A stretch of DNA of 64,000 nt from Litsea cubeba (GCA_012931725.1 CM022950.1:61112751-61176750); one strand, 5' to 3'; shown: positions 1 to 39,049, counted from the stretch's first letter. A program made the numbers and translations. Notes: a model not told the origin generated them from the letters alone.

Positions 1-100
1 TTCAAGAGAGACAAGATCTCAAATGCTTTGCTGCCTTCTTCACATTGTCACTTTTAGATTTCAGAAACATCTCCACACAAGCATCATTGCAGAACTTCTC
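1..100 (-). CDS. Partial exon, probable SEC14-like (CRAL-TRIO N-terminal) protein
   Basis: Read on the minus strand, an AG acceptor at 101-102 (ttcacag) is followed by an open exon translating as EKFCNDACVEMF, then LKSKSDNVKKAAKHLRSCLS. The pattern of a Cys/Val-Glu-x-Phe-Leu helix followed by DNVKKAAKxLR resembles the CRAL-TRIO N-terminal helical region of plant SEC14-like phosphatidylinositol-transfer proteins, where the next residues are usually Trp-Arg. Here the next codon is TGA two bases from the window edge, so either the exon is broken (TGG to TGA or a one-base loss) or the reading is wrong. No upstream exon was recognised in the next 2 kb. The assignment rests on about 33 residues recognised from memory of the family. 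Confidence 0.4.
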
Positions 101-2029
101 CTGTGAATCATCAAATCAACATTCATTCATCTACTTACTTTCTATGAGATTCAGATCAATAAAAAGGACTACATCAGTCGATCTGGTTGTTGGAGAATAC
201 TATCAACAGGGAGGGAACAGGTCTTACCTGTTTTACTGTGAGAGAAGCTTGTTTTTTAAGGACATTATGACTGCTCTTTTTATCATTATAACCACAAAAT
301 GCTTGCTTAATTCAACATTTAACTTGCTTTCCATCCGAAGGTTCATAAACTCAAAACGCTACTCTGCAAATCAAACGCTTCAGTGTTAATATAAATAATA
401 AGTACCAATTCCTAAAGAAGAAAGCAAAGGCAATCAAACCAAATGGGTGAAAAAAAGATCCCCCACCTTCCACTACTGAGTGAGAATTCCTATATTTCAA
501 TGTGCATAAGATCCGCAAAATATCTAAATCAATAATGAGATCATTACAGCAAATGAATATGCCTCAAAATTAGTTGTTTAAGAACCTCTCAAAAGTCATG
601 ACACAATTAACATAAACGCAAAGTCCAATTCTCAAAACACGAAATGAACACGCAACCGGGTCGGATATATAGACCAAGTCAAAAGGACCAACCCAATCAG
701 TTCTAGAATCTAGATGTGCTAATTTTCTTGAACTGGGTGGGGTCAGTTTCCAAATTGTATCAGGTTGGTGGGATCTAGTTGGGTTGAAAACAACCCAAGC
801 GTGAATAATGCCAGCCTAACATTAAGTAAAGTTCAGATTGGTTTGGTCAGCTTCAGTTTGGGCCAAACCCAATTTTTCCCCTGCCCCATTATATCATCTA
901 AAACAGAGGCCAATTGTAGCCATTTGGATATATGAAATGTTGACCCCTTGTGCACAAATTGATGGCTCAAAAACCGCCGCCTCTTGCAATTCCCCACTCA
1001 ATCTAATATAATCCTTGAAAACTCACGTAAAAATCATGTGCCTGCCCTCAAAATCCATGTGAAAATCCTAGGTTTGTTCGCAAAACTCAATTGCGTATTT
1101 GGGTCCATAACCCTTAAATGAAAATCCTGTGTCCGCCCCTAACAAGGATGTATTTATTCCTTTTACTCTCTCATCCTTTCATTAGCATTTGAGTTTAATG
1201 TTAATACCCCTAAAGATTAGAGTGTTCTTTTTTTTTTTTTTTTTTTTTTTTTTGTTGAGGAAATCCCTCTTTCGGAATCATCTATTTATTAAGACCAGAG
1301 TTGCTAAATATGTAAAGTAGAAACGTGATGGATGTCTTTGATGAATAGATGGATTTTTATAAGTATGTACCAGATTTTGTCGATCATGTTAACATATGGT
1401 AATTGGATCTTATTAAAGATAAGATGATGATGAAGTTATTTATTTGATAAGCAACTCGGATTTAATTTTCAAATGGAACTGTTTATTCAATGAAAAAAGT
1501 ATCAAAATGTGCTCTTATCAATCGATGGAGAGAGATTAGGAGCAATATTCTTTAGATAATTAAATTGGACTCTTTGAAAGTAAAACTTCTATTTACACAG
1601 GAGGACTCTTTGAAAATTTTAAATTCACCTAAAAGAAGACTCGTTTTAACTTGGTTGGATAGGAGTTCTTGCATCATCCGGATATATTAAAATTTGAAAC
1701 TCACCTAAAGAAGGTTAGCAAAAGTAGACTTAAAATCTCTCTTCAATCAAAATTGAAATCGAAATTAAAATATCTTTAGGGGATGGATTCAAGTGATTAT
1801 TTAATGTTTCTCATGCTTGTTTCAGTTTCCCATTTTCCTTTCTCACATAACAAATCAGTTTCAATTTTATATTTTCAATGCTATGCACAGATTCATATTC
1901 TGAACATAGAGTGAGAACTCAATATAAGTTTTTCCACAAGGAAACACGAAATACGCACAAGTTAGGAACAGATATCTCAACAATTGTATCCATTAGCCAA
2001 GTCTGTATTTAATATTCAAGAAATAGAAT
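101..2029. other. AT-rich non-coding sequence
   Basis: No coding exon with supporting splice sites was found on either strand. The stretch contains a poly(T) run at about 1229-1252. The open frame at 45-389 overlaps the minus-strand SEC14-like exon and looks like a chance frame. It could be intron and 5' flank of the gene on the left edge. Confidence 0.5.
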
Positions 2030-2036
2030 ATATAAT

Positions 2037-2191
2037 CCCAAGGGGTAGCTCAGTTGACCTAAGATCACGGTTTGAAACTGCACTACCACACTGGGGCTAC
2101 GGAGGAGTTTATACGGCTTCCCTCTGGACCCCGGAGGGATTAGTCCAGCCCAATCCGATAGCAAAAAAAATGAAAGAAAAAAAAAACATAC
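2037..2191 (+). mobile_element. tRNA-derived SINE, Au-like
   Basis: An A-box-like segment (GGGGTAGCTCAGTTG, 2042-2056) and a B-box-like segment (GGTTTGAAACT, 2069-2079) are spaced as in an RNA polymerase III promoter. The body ends in GGGATTAGTCCAGCC and then an A-rich tail from 2164, as in plant Au SINEs. ATATAAT occurs immediately before (2030-2036) and after (2192-2198) the element and is a plausible target-site duplication. It is not a functional tRNA gene, because the acceptor and anticodon arms do not fold into a cloverleaf. Confidence 0.7.
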
Positions 2192-2656
2192 ATATAATTA
2201 AAATTATATGAGCATGAAGGAGAGCCATATAGTTAAAATTATTAGAGCATCTCGAATGTGATGACCTCCTAAGCTTTTTGTATTTTTGTGATCCACTCAA
2301 CCACTTGAATCGACCATAGTGCTTTCCCCCTTCTCTATCCAAAATTGTGATGAACATGTTAGTGATATTTACTTGACATGGTTTTCTAAAAAAAAATATT
2401 GCAACATTTTCCACACGCCACCGAAAGTTTTTATTTTTTACTGCCCTTATTGAATAACTAGTGATTGTCCGTACCTAAAAGCACGACGCACCACGTTCTG
2501 AGCACAACTACATCTAATTATTCTTCTTTTAACCACCTAACAACTAACCTGAATTTTGACACCCTATGAGGGGTAATTCGGTCCACCCTATTTAACAATG
2601 TCCTATTAGGTCCTGAGTCAAAGATTACCCATTATTCCTGGACCTCTGATTGTCCT

Positions 2657-2905
2657 AAGAATTGGCTCATTGCAATGTGTTCGTCGAGGGCTTTCCGTCC
2701 ATATATAGAACTTCGAGCTCCGACGGGCAGATCAAAAATCATAATAGCAGGTCCCGCACCCCCGGGGTGCCCACCTGAAAAATCACCTATCACTTCTAGA
2801 CCCTCGATCGCCCCGAAAGTTGGCTCATCGCGATCTACTCATCGAAGGCTTTCCATCCATATATAGAACTTTGAAATCCGACGAGCAGATCAAAATCTGC
2901 AAAAC
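2657..2905. repeat. Two-copy direct repeat, period about 158 bp
   Basis: A segment beginning TTGGCTCATTGC at 2662 recurs as TTGGCTCATCGC at 2820. Both copies continue through a CCATATATAGAACTT block and a CGACGRGCAGATCAAAA block. The copies are diverged but collinear. The surrounding sequence (2400-3245) is non-coding. Its CCATATATAG motif could be a promoter-like element of an old LTR, but no LTR boundary is visible. Confidence 0.6.
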
Positions 2906-3245
2906 CTGGGTCCCAGTGATTATTACCCTGACCGGACCCCACTACAGCCCACCTTTTGGGCCCCAAACCTTTGATCCAGACCCTGATTGGGCCCTTAACT
3001 AAACCCGTCAGACCCGACCTGAACCTGACCCAATCCAACCCATCAAACTATAGCTCATATCAATCCGAACTCAAATCCAACCCAAACCCGTCTAACCTGA
3101 ACCTAACCCCAGACCTGGCTCAAACTCCTTGACCCGTCGCTCGGATAAGAGAGCAAGAGTCCATGGATCCGGGGAAGTAGTGTCCCAGATCTCTGGACTC
3201 TCAAGCCCCCTTAAAGCCCTCAACCCCTTTCCTCTTAATCTCAGC

Positions 3246-3311
3246 CCTAGGATTTATGTACATAAATCCAAGGATCCAAAATATAAGGAATTCAAAAACT
3301 GAGCTCCCTTA
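3246..3311 (+). repeat. 66-bp direct repeat, left copy
   Basis: It begins CCTAGGATTTATGTACATAA and ends GAGCTCCCTTA. It matches 5836-5901 with only about five differences, in the same orientation. The two copies bracket the 2.3-kb inverted-repeat unit that holds the NCED fragment. Confidence 0.8.
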
Positions 3312-3570
3312 GAAAAGAAGTTTTTTTTTTTTGCCTTTGGCACCTTTTTTTTTAGGCAAAATTAGCGAAAGGTCCCTATAAGTCAATGTTTCCAGCCTCA
3401 AGTTCAAGGAAAGACTTTTTAAGGCTTATGGTCCACTCAGCTAGACTTTTTCTAGCCTTAGGTCCCTGCATCCACATGATCTCATTTTTTAGGACTAAAT
3501 TGCCCTTTCAACCGTTTTAGGTATGAAATTTTGAAATTTAAAATTTCAAAATTTATATTCTCCCTCCTCC

Positions 3571-4378
3571 ATGATCGCCCACCCCAAGCTCGACCCAGAA
3601 TCCAGCGAGCTCTTCTCCCTCAGCTATAACATTGTTCGCAAACCATACCTCAAATACTTCCGCTTCGTCACAGAAGGCCGGAAGTCTCCGGACGTCGACA
3701 TCCCATGCGTTCTGTTCGACCATAACGCACGACTTTGCCATTACCGAAAACCCCGTCATCATCCCCGACCAGCAGGTGGTGTTCAAGCTCGAGGAGATGA
3801 TCCGTGGCGGCTCTCCTGTCGTCTACGACCGGAAAAAGACCTCCCGGTTCGGAATTCTCTCCAAATACGCCGCCGACGCGTCGGAGATGAAATGGGTCGA
3901 CGCGCCCGACTGCTTCTGCTTCCACCTCTGGAACGCATGGGAGGAGCCGAATTCCGATGAGGTGGTGGTTATTGGATCCTGCATGACGCCACCCGACTCC
4001 ATATTCAACGGGCAGGTCGATCTGCCGTTCCATCATCCAAGACCCATCAAAGCAGCTGAATTTGGAAACGGGTATGGTGAACCGGTATCGGTTGGGGAGG
4101 AAGACGAGATTCGCTTATATGGCGATTGCAGAGCCGTGGCCGAAGGTGTCTGGGATCGCTAAGGTGGATCTATCGACCGGCGACGTCAAGAAGTATATGT
4201 ACGGAGACCGGAGATATGGTGGCGAGCCGTACTTCATGGCGAAGGACCAGAGTGAAGAGGATGATGGGTATGTTATGTCTTCCATGCATGATGAGAAGAC
4301 TTCGAGGTCGGAGTTGCAGATTATGAATGCTGTTGATATGAGATTGGAGGCTTCTGTAATGTTGCCTTCTAGAGTCTG
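3571..4378 (+). pseudogene. 9-cis-epoxycarotenoid dioxygenase (NCED) fragment, frameshifted
   Basis: NCED cleaves 9-cis-epoxycarotenoids to xanthoxin in plastids, the committed step of abscisic acid synthesis. The fragment starts at MIAHPKLDP and runs through LSYNIVRKPYLKYFRF in frame 1. It continues in frame 2 from HDFAITENPVIIPDQQVVFK through EAPDCFCFHLWNAWEE-like sequence to GSCMTPPDSIFN. It then moves to frame 3 at about 4007 and reads NLETGMVNRYRLGRKTRFAY through AEPWPKVSG to EASVMLPSRV and a stop. About 20 codons normally found after DSIFN are missing at the second shift. Iron-ligand region residues (HDFAITE, FHLWNAW) are visible. The N-terminal half, including the transit peptide, and the C-terminal end are both absent, so this is a roughly 270-codon piece of a protein near 600 residues. 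It lies inside an inverted-repeat unit and is probably captured. Confidence 0.88.
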
Positions 4379-4676
4379 ATCTCTGCAATTCCACAAGCAC
4401 TGTAGAAACCAAAACCTCTGTAAATCAGATGGCCCACCACAGATCTCCGACGGAGAAGGAGGGTCGCCGCCGCTAATGTCGTGCCTTGATCGGAGGGGAC
4501 GAATACCACTGGGAGCAGTGTCTTCTGGTTCGTTGCAGAACCAGAACGGGAGAAGAAGAAGAAGGTGGGTTTTGGGTTCTGCTGCAGCTTCGGGTTGGTT
4601 CCAAGTCAGGTTCGACCTGACTCGTTTCAGAAGCCGGGTTATTTTTTCGTCTGAGAAGGAAATTTATCTGTTTTTT

Positions 4677-5400
4677 TTTCTCAAATTTATCTGAATTGTT
4701 GTCAAATTTATCTGAGTTTTGTTCAAATTTATCTGTTTTCTGTCAAATTTTTTTGTATTTTTGTCAAATTTATCTGAGTGTTGTTCAAATTTATCTGTTT
4801 TCTATCATATTTCTTTGTATTTTTGGTAAATTTATCTGATTTTTTTCAAAATTTATCTGAGTTTTTGAAAAATTTATCTGAGTTTTGTTCAAATTTATTC
4901 GATTTTTTGTCAATTTTATCTGAGTGTTGTTCAAATTTATCTGTTTTCCGTCATATTTTTTTGTATTTTTGGTAAATTTATCTGAATTCTTTTAAAATTT
5001 ATTTGAGTTTTTTAGAAAATTTATTTACGTTTTTTGAAATCTATATGTGCTTTTTAAATTTATTTGAGTCTTTTGAAATTTATTTGTGTATTTTCAAATT
5101 TATTGTGTTTTTTGAAATTATTATATTTTTTAAAATTTATTTTCATTATTTTAAAATTATTTGCATTTTTTGAAATTTTATTTATATCTTTTGAGATTTA
5201 TTTGAGTCTTTTGAAATTTATTTATATTTTCTAAAATTTATTTGGATATTTTAAAACTTATTTGCATCTTTTTAAATTTATTTGCGTTATTTGATTATAT
5301 ATTATTTTTTTAATTTATTGAAAATTTCAAAATTATTTTATTTTTTAAAATTTATTTTCGTTATTTTGAAATTTATTTGTGTGTTTTTAGAATTTATTTG
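4677..5400 (+). repeat. AT-rich degenerate minisatellite, period about 21-24 bp
   Basis: Some 30 imperfect copies of a TCAAATTTATCTGAGTTTTG-like unit stand head to tail. The left part is well ordered and grades rightward into AAATTTATTTG units. It lies in the right half of the putative gene-capturing element. Short open frames across it are low-complexity artefacts. Confidence 0.85.
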
Positions 5401-5835
5401 AAAATCTGGGGATTCCATTAATCGTGGGCGATTAAATGTTAGTTGTCCATTATTAATGGGATATCCCACCAATCATGGGATTGGTTATGATTTGAAGAAA
5501 AGGTAAATTAGACATTTTAGGTGTGAATAAGTGTGAGAAGGACCTTTGGCTCTATGACTTTTTTTTGCGGATCTAAGGCCATAAAGTGTAATGTTGAGGG
5601 ACCTGTCGCCGAATGCCCCTTTTTTTTAATCAATGACAGAACAATAAGAAAATAAACACTCTTGCTTTTCTTTTAAATGAAGAATGGATGACAATACCTG
5701 TAAATAACTCAAACTTGATGCGCTTTTTTGCGCCGATGTGAACGTGCTTTTGATGGGATAGCAAAAACTTATAAATTTCTCCAACTTTTAGCCCATTTTT
5801 TCATTCCCCTCTTAAATCCAAGGGTCCAAAATATC

Positions 5836-5901
5836 CCTAGGATTTATGTACATAAACCCAAGGGTCCAAAATATGCGGAATTCAAAATCTGAGCTCCCTT
5901 A
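5836..5901 (+). repeat. 66-bp direct repeat, right copy
   Basis: Near-identical to 3246-3311. A partial third copy (AAATCCAAGGGTCCAAAATAT, read in two pieces) precedes it at 5814-5834, so the unit is locally duplicated here. 5902-6294 is AT-rich with nothing recognisable. Confidence 0.8.
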
Positions 5902-6294
5902 TTATATAGATTAGCGAGAACTCTCAAATTTTAAAATGGACCCTATGTTTTCGGTGGTTAAGCATCTCCCTTTGAAGGATCGATCTCTTCACCACTAGCG
6001 CTTAAAGCAGAAACATTTGTCATAACATCATTTATTGGGTAAGAATTTTAAAGATATAATTATTTTATGAATTGAACATTATTAAAATTTTATTGGTGTC
6101 AATGTTTAAACATTAAAATATAAAAGGTAATAAAAAATATAAAGTTTATGAGAAGTAAGGAATTAATATAAATCTTAATAACATATCAAGTAATTTGGAT
6201 TTTCTTTTATTTTCTATCAAATGTTTTAAGCGTGATCAATGTTACAGGTCTAATTTCAATTGGAGTGACATAATGAGATTTTATTAATTATGAG

Positions 6295-6977
6295 TAGGTC
6301 TGTCAATGGGACGGGCTGGGCCGGGCCTGGGCATGGGTTGTCCAGTCCCGTCCCGAATATTGGGCGGGCCTACCGGGGGATTGTCAAATCCTGGCCCTAA
6401 ATTGAGCGGGCCTGCCGGGAGATTTTCATCAATGGGGACGTCTCTTTTCTTCTTAATGGGTAAAGCTTTGTTAATAAAGATGATAATGATGGCCGGATAA
6501 GGGGAGGACCAATTTTAGCTTGGACAAATTTCAAAAGGTCTAGATACTAGATAGTAGATATCAAATCTACAAAATGAAGGGTGATAAATCTATCAAAAAT
6601 TTCAAACCTAAACTCAAAAGGCGCGGACCAGTCCAAGTATCAAATAGAGTCCATTGCCAATTCATTGGTCTGGGTTTTTGGTGTGGAGTGGGAAGTGATT
6701 GAATTCATGAGAAATGGTAGAGGGAAGAGACATTTTGGAGGGAGTTTTTGGAGGGTTCCCTTTGAAATATATATAAAAATTAGTAAAATAACATTGCGGG
6801 CGGGCATGAACAGGCTGGGCATGCTCTGCTCATTCCCAGTCCCAGTCTGACCGGGCTTTCAAGTAATTCTCGAAGCCCAACCCGCTAGGCTCAAATTTTT
6901 ATAAAAGTCCTGTGTTTTTCGGGCTTCGGATGGGACGGGCCGGGTACCTATTTCAACAGGCTAAATTGACAGGCCTA
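6295..6977. mobile_element. Non-autonomous hAT-type element, 683 bp
   Basis: Its ends are inverted repeats: TAGGTCTGTCAAT on the left and, on the complement, TAGGCCTGTCAAT on the right. GC-rich GGGCCGGGC tracts lie next to both ends. The flanking octamers ATTATGAG (6287-6294) and AGTTTGAG (6978-6985) agree at 6 of 8 positions, fitting an aged 8-bp hAT duplication. No transposase is encoded. The terminal motif is the same type as at 40344-40906. Confidence 0.6.
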
Positions 6978-6985
6978 AGTTTGAG

Positions 6986-7963
6986 CCTATAAGTAAGCCC
7001 GGTTCATTTACAAATTGAGGAAAACAAAATATAAAAGTGCATAATTCTTGAGATTATTTTGGTCAAAAGAAAAGTTAAATAATTGAAGAGAGTATATATA
7101 TTGATCATAATCTTAAAATATCGAGTGAAATGGACTTGAGTTTCTCTCTTATCAAGAAAGAAAAGCCTCTCTTTTAGGTACATTTTTATCAATGAGATTA
7201 TAAATTAAACGAGATCATTATCTTAATAATATTTTAAAATAAAGTATGACTAAAATTAACCTTAAATGATTTAACACCTAACAAGATTTAGGGTTATGAA
7301 TTTGGAATTTAAAGGTCAAGTTTGAAATTATGGGTTTAATAATTGAGATTGGTTCAATAAACAGAACAACTTTAATATGGTTGAGAAAAAAATGGTCACA
7401 ACATTCACATTTGTAAATAAATTATGAAAAATCTATTGATTTGAATGTGAGAAATATAGTGGTCAATCCAACATAATAAATGCATTGAACAAAATATCAA
7501 GTTAAGCTCAATTGAGTCATATGCAATGGATTGGTCCAGGGTGAATCTCTAGATCTGATGAAGAACTATCAAGGTCCATTCAGTGTCATTGGAATGTTCC
7601 TTCAAATGACCCAGTTAAAGTTACAAAACAGGTTAGTGAGAGAACTCATGGATGGTGCCTTCCCATAGTTCCAACTAATCAGGTTTTGGTTGGCATTATG
7701 TGGAGGAATATTCACCAACCTGTGAAGGGTCGAAGAGTACAATTGCTGAATTAGTATGAAGGACTCTTTCAACTCTTGCAAATTGTTCTAACAAATGTGT
7801 CATCCATTACTATTGATAAAATGAGCAAGTTATGGATTTGCCCCCATATTTCTTAACTAATAAATAAACATCTTGATTGCATAAATATGGTAAAATTAGC
7901 TATCATCATCTTATCTTTCCAATTCTGATTTGCATCTCTTTAATTTGTACCCCTTTTTCATAT
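6986..7963. other. AT-rich intergenic sequence
   Basis: This lies downstream of the PPR stop codon (the PPR gene is on the minus strand) and should contain its 3' UTR near 7700-7963. No further gene or well-bounded repeat was seen. Confidence 0.5.
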
Positions 7964-9457
7964 TCAGTCAGATATGAAACTACACCCAGGTGTCTTTCTC
8001 ATGTCCATCTCCATCATTGCCCCTCTCACCTCAAAGACATTGTCCCAGCGCTTGGCCATTGCATACATATCAGACAGGAATGTGTAACCACCTGTGTGAT
8101 GGGGCTGCAACTTGATGATTTGCGCTCCGACGAGCTCCCCAAGCTTTGTGTTACCATGAATTCTACAAGCACCAAACAGAGCTCCCCATATCACAACATC
8201 TGGCTCTAAAGGCATTTTCCTTATAAACTCCAGCGCCTCCTCTAGTCGCCCGGCTCGGCTGAAGAGATCAACCATGCATCCATAATGCTTAATGTTTGGC
8301 GCAACGCTATATTTTTCACTCATGGAATAGAACCAATCAACCCCATCTCTCACTAACCCTGCATGGCTACAAGCATGCAATACTCCTACAAAGGTTGCTG
8401 CATTAGGCCGCACCCCCATCCCCTGCATCTCTCCAAAAAAGTTGAGGGCCGCTCCAGCTCGACTGTTCATAGCTAGCCCATGGATCATGCAGTTCCATGT
8501 AGCTGTACTCTTCTCGGGTATTGCGTGGAAGACTTCCATGGCCATGTCTATGGCTCCACATTTCGCATACATGTCAACCAGGCTTGTCCCAAGGGTGACA
8601 TTGTGTTCCAAGCCTCTAGTCTCAATATAAGCATGGATCATCCTGCCCAAACCCAAGTCCCCCATCTCTCCACAAGCACACAAGGCAGTAACCAATGTTG
8701 CATTGCTTGCCTCAACTCTCAAACATCTCATCTCCACCAGCAGCTGCAGACCCTTGATCAATTCTCCATGAGCAACACAGGCATCAATCATTGCACCCCA
8801 TGTCACCTCACTTCTCTGAGGCATCTCTTCGAATAATTGAAGAGCGTCAGGCAGTGTCTGGCAATTGCCATACATATGGATGAGAGATGTGCCAGCGAAG
8901 ACTCGGGGCTCAAACCCATGTTTGATAAGATGGACATGGACCTGCCTGCCCTCTTGGAGAGCAAAGGCGTTGGCGCAGCAGGTGAGTAGAAAGCACAGTG
9001 TGTATTCATTGGGGTGGAGGCCTTGAAAGAGCAAGTTGTGGTAGAGAGAGAGGGAGGTAAGGGGGTGGCAGGAGAGGGAGAAGGCTCTTATTATGAGGTT
9101 GTATGAATAGACATCAGGGTCTTGGATTTGAGAGAAGATGAGGTTGGTGAGGGGAATGTGTGGGGCGTCTAAAGTGGCAGTGGTGAATTTGAGGAGTCTG
9201 CTCGCCGGAAAGGCGTCGCGGGACATGCCGGAGATGATCATTTGGGCATGGATTTGGTTGAATTGGTACATGTTTTGGCATGTTTCTAGCTTAGACAAGA
9301 TGGGGTGGTTTAGATTCAACTGAGGGTAGAACTGGGAGTTTGGGTTGGATTGGTTCTTGCTTCTTGAGATGAGCGTGGAAGTGGTGAGGGTCTGGAGTGA
9401 ATGATGTGTATTGGTTTGGAATTTGGAAAAGATTCTGTGTCTTGAAGTTTTCATCAA
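7964..9457 (-). CDS. Pentatricopeptide repeat protein, PLS class with E motif
   Basis: The frame encodes 497 residues in a single exon, as is usual for plant PPR genes. PPR proteins bind organellar RNA in a one-repeat-per-base manner, and PLS-class members usually act in C-to-U editing or processing. The first ~55 residues carry Arg, Lys, Ser and Thr but no acidic residue, as in a mitochondrial or plastid presequence. Repeats follow from about residue 65: QIHAQMIISG, DVYSYNLIIRAF, GLHPNEYTLCFLLTCCA, AGTSLIHMYGNC, VTWGAMIDACVAHGE, LGTSLVDMYAKCG, TWNCMIHGLAMN, VRPNAATFVGVLHACSHAG, HYGCMVDLFSRAGRLEEA. The C-terminus has the E motif (IWGALFGACRIHGN to KTPGCSFIS) and stops there, with no E+ or DYW deaminase domain, so editing would need a partner supplying DYW. 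The second Met of MMKTS is an equally good start. The frame is intact. Confidence 0.93.
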   Translation of the reverse strand: MMKTSRHRIFSKFQTNTHHSLQTLTTSTLISRSKNQSNPNSQFYPQLNLNHPILSKLETCQNMYQFNQIHAQMIISGMSRDAFPASRLLKFTTATLDAPHIPLTNLIFSQIQDPDVYSYNLIIRAFSLSCHPLTSLSLYHNLLFQGLHPNEYTLCFLLTCCANAFALQEGRQVHVHLIKHGFEPRVFAGTSLIHMYGNCQTLPDALQLFEEMPQRSEVTWGAMIDACVAHGELIKGLQLLVEMRCLRVEASNATLVTALCACGEMGDLGLGRMIHAYIETRGLEHNVTLGTSLVDMYAKCGAIDMAMEVFHAIPEKSTATWNCMIHGLAMNSRAGAALNFFGEMQGMGVRPNAATFVGVLHACSHAGLVRDGVDWFYSMSEKYSVAPNIKHYGCMVDLFSRAGRLEEALEFIRKMPLEPDVVIWGALFGACRIHGNTKLGELVGAQIIKLQPHHTGGYTFLSDMYAMAKRWDNVFEVRGAMMEMDMRKTPGCSFISD

Positions 9458-11586
9458 AATCAGAAGATGTTCCTACGCACCATCCTTGGAGTTGGGACTA
9501 TTGAGGAGATAATATGATACTCCTGATTTCTTCTTTCTAGATTTGGCATATTTGGATCTACAATGAGTATTTGTTCTTTTCTCAGATTTTAGGAAACAAA
9601 CATGGATCTAAATAAAATTGAGTGGAAAAGTAGACCTCACAGTGCTAATAAGAGATGAAAATACAACTTCAATGATGATTAATATAATGGTGGTGGTGGT
9701 GGTGGTGGTGGTGGTGGAGTAAGGCCATGATTTAGCAGTCCCACCAGGATGCTGAGCTGAGTTGCAACTAGTACAAGTGGGCTTGGTGGTGGCTGAATAA
9801 GGCCCACAATTCAGCAGTCCGACCCATACACAGCTAGTACAAGCGGTCTGGTTTGGGCTCTAATATTGGGCTCAATAACTAAATGGACTGAGCTTGGATA
9901 AGCTTTCATCAGGACCTATGCAATCTGGGCAGAGCCAGGCAGGACTCGGAATGGATTTATTAATCATCTACACATGGTGGTGACGCATACACAGGCCTTC
10001 AATGAATAGGTGGGCCTTTTAAGCTCTATCCTGAGCCCGTTCATTTCACTAAGTTGGCCTTTTAAGGCTCTGTCCTGGGCCAGTTCACTTCACTAAAATG
10101 CGTACGTAAGCCCGCTTCTTGGACCGTTAATATTGGGGCTCGGGTTCAGGTTAATGCAGGCCCATTAGCCCATTGGGAGGCTTGGCTAAAGTTGTGGGAT
10201 GATTATGGGGCAGAGGATCCATATTTTCTCAAGCCCCATACAATGGTCAGATTAACACGAGTGACCCATAGGCAGTAAATCAAACAAAAGAAAACCCTAA
10301 ACTTTCAAAAATACGTAACTCACCATCTCATGGGGCCATGGTGATTCTATTATTTGTTAGGATGGGCCACTTCAAGTGGGTCCAGCGCGGTTCTATTATT
10401 ATGGTGGTGGGCTCTACCATGAAATGACATTTTTCGATGTATGTGGGTGCCACTGTGATTTCATCATTAATTAAAGCAGGTGGCCACCATGATCAACCGT
10501 TTGGACAGGTGGAGCCACATGATCCATACCAAACACTCGTTGGAAGAAAGAAGCTAGTATACCAATAACAAAACTTGGGAACAAATTTTGTAGAAAGCTC
10601 TCCTCACCTCATCTGAGCAAAGAAGAATATATAAGTTTTAAAGATTTCAATGAGGTTCCATGGGACCCATATTTTGGGCCCACATGCAATTAATCAAATT
10701 AGATTTTATCAAAATATTTATTAAGCTAGTGCAACAATTATTATGATTTTCAAAATATACCCAAGTACTTAATTTACCCAACTAAGTAAAAACTTAAAAG
10801 ATTTATTTTTTCTTTTCCTTTTCAATGTTCAGAATTGTTGTCAAGGGATGGGGGCTTATGTGTCTGATGCCTTACACCTTCCACATTCATATCATATTTT
10901 GTTCACCAGAAGAAAATATCCACCTGATGACCAAACCATATCAAACATCCAGTAACACGTTGTTCATTAAACCATATAATAGAATACCTGAAAATTCACA
11001 TGTACACATTTGTATATTAAAATATATAAAAAAAAGGGTGAGGCTTGGAACATCTGTTATTGATGGGTCTGCACATAAAGGTTAGCTGCAGCTCAGAGAT
11101 CGGATATACAACACAAGAATCTACACAAGAATCTACCAAGGCATTCAGCAGGTTCAACTGGAATTTCTGCACAAATGCAGAATACACGGAAAACAGTGCA
11201 TTGATTGGGCCGACTTTCACTTTCGTCAATATGCGCTCGGAGGAAGCTCCTGGCACATGCCACCCCTTTGATCCTTTGATCTTTACTCCAACCTGTCCGG
11301 GCAAATGTGGTTTCAGGTCATTAGCATAGAAACCAAAATGCCAGATATGCATAAATATCTTATGAATCTACAGGTATTCAGTCCACTTAAGCAAGTGCTC
11401 ATCTCAAACCGGCAATGCCATATTCCCCCAATGATTGGCACTGTTTACTGGTTTTCAGACTTACGTATCTTTCAATAAAGTGTCGGAAGAAATATTAACT
11501 TGCTGAATTCATCCATTCCATGTATAAGAATTCTGTAATAGTTAGGGTTGAATGAAAACTTACACTAGTTCATCCATCAGATGCTT
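9458..11586. other. Intergenic region between the SWC4 3' end and the PPR start
   Basis: It contains the PPR promoter side (9458 onward) and a perfect (TGG)10 tract at 9688-9717. The half near 11.0-11.6 kb should be SWC4 3' UTR. The open frame at 11017-11352 on the minus strand has no recognisable family and is better read as UTR. About 9.7-10.2 kb has GGGCTCGGG/GCCCATTAG-type GC-rich tracts resembling decayed hAT MITE ends, with no boundary I can fix. Confidence 0.5.
9688..9717 (+). repeat. (TGG)10 trinucleotide microsatellite
   Basis: Uninterrupted TGG repeats about 230 bp upstream of the PPR start codon. Confidence 0.95.

Positions 11587-39049
<27,463 letters not shown>

Larger units (their letters stand above)
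3353..5620. mobile_element. Putative TIR transposon carrying an NCED gene fragment
   Basis: The left end GGCAAAATTAGCGAAAGG followed by TCCCT (3354-3376) is an imperfect inverted copy of the right end, whose complement reads GGGGCATTCGGCGACAGG followed by TCCCT (about 5597-5619). Roughly 16 of 23 positions agree, with the inner GCGAxAGGTCCCT best conserved. Further AGGTCC motifs recur just inside both ends, as subterminal repeats do. No transposase is present. The inside holds a truncated host gene piece (3571-4378) and an AT-rich minisatellite, which is the organisation of a gene-capturing non-autonomous element such as a Pack-MULE. A target duplication is hidden in flanking T runs, so the superfamily is unproven. 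Confidence 0.42.

Noticed and set aside
45..389. 114-aa plus-strand frame at the left edge
   Set aside because: It lies opposite the SEC14-like exon and has no recognised domain.
2039..2100. Possible tRNA gene (A and B boxes)
   Set aside because: No cloverleaf, and the body and A-rich tail identify a SINE.
11017..11352. 111-aa minus-strand frame downstream of SWC4
   Set aside because: No recognisable family and no splice support; it fits the 3' UTR or intergenic DNA.
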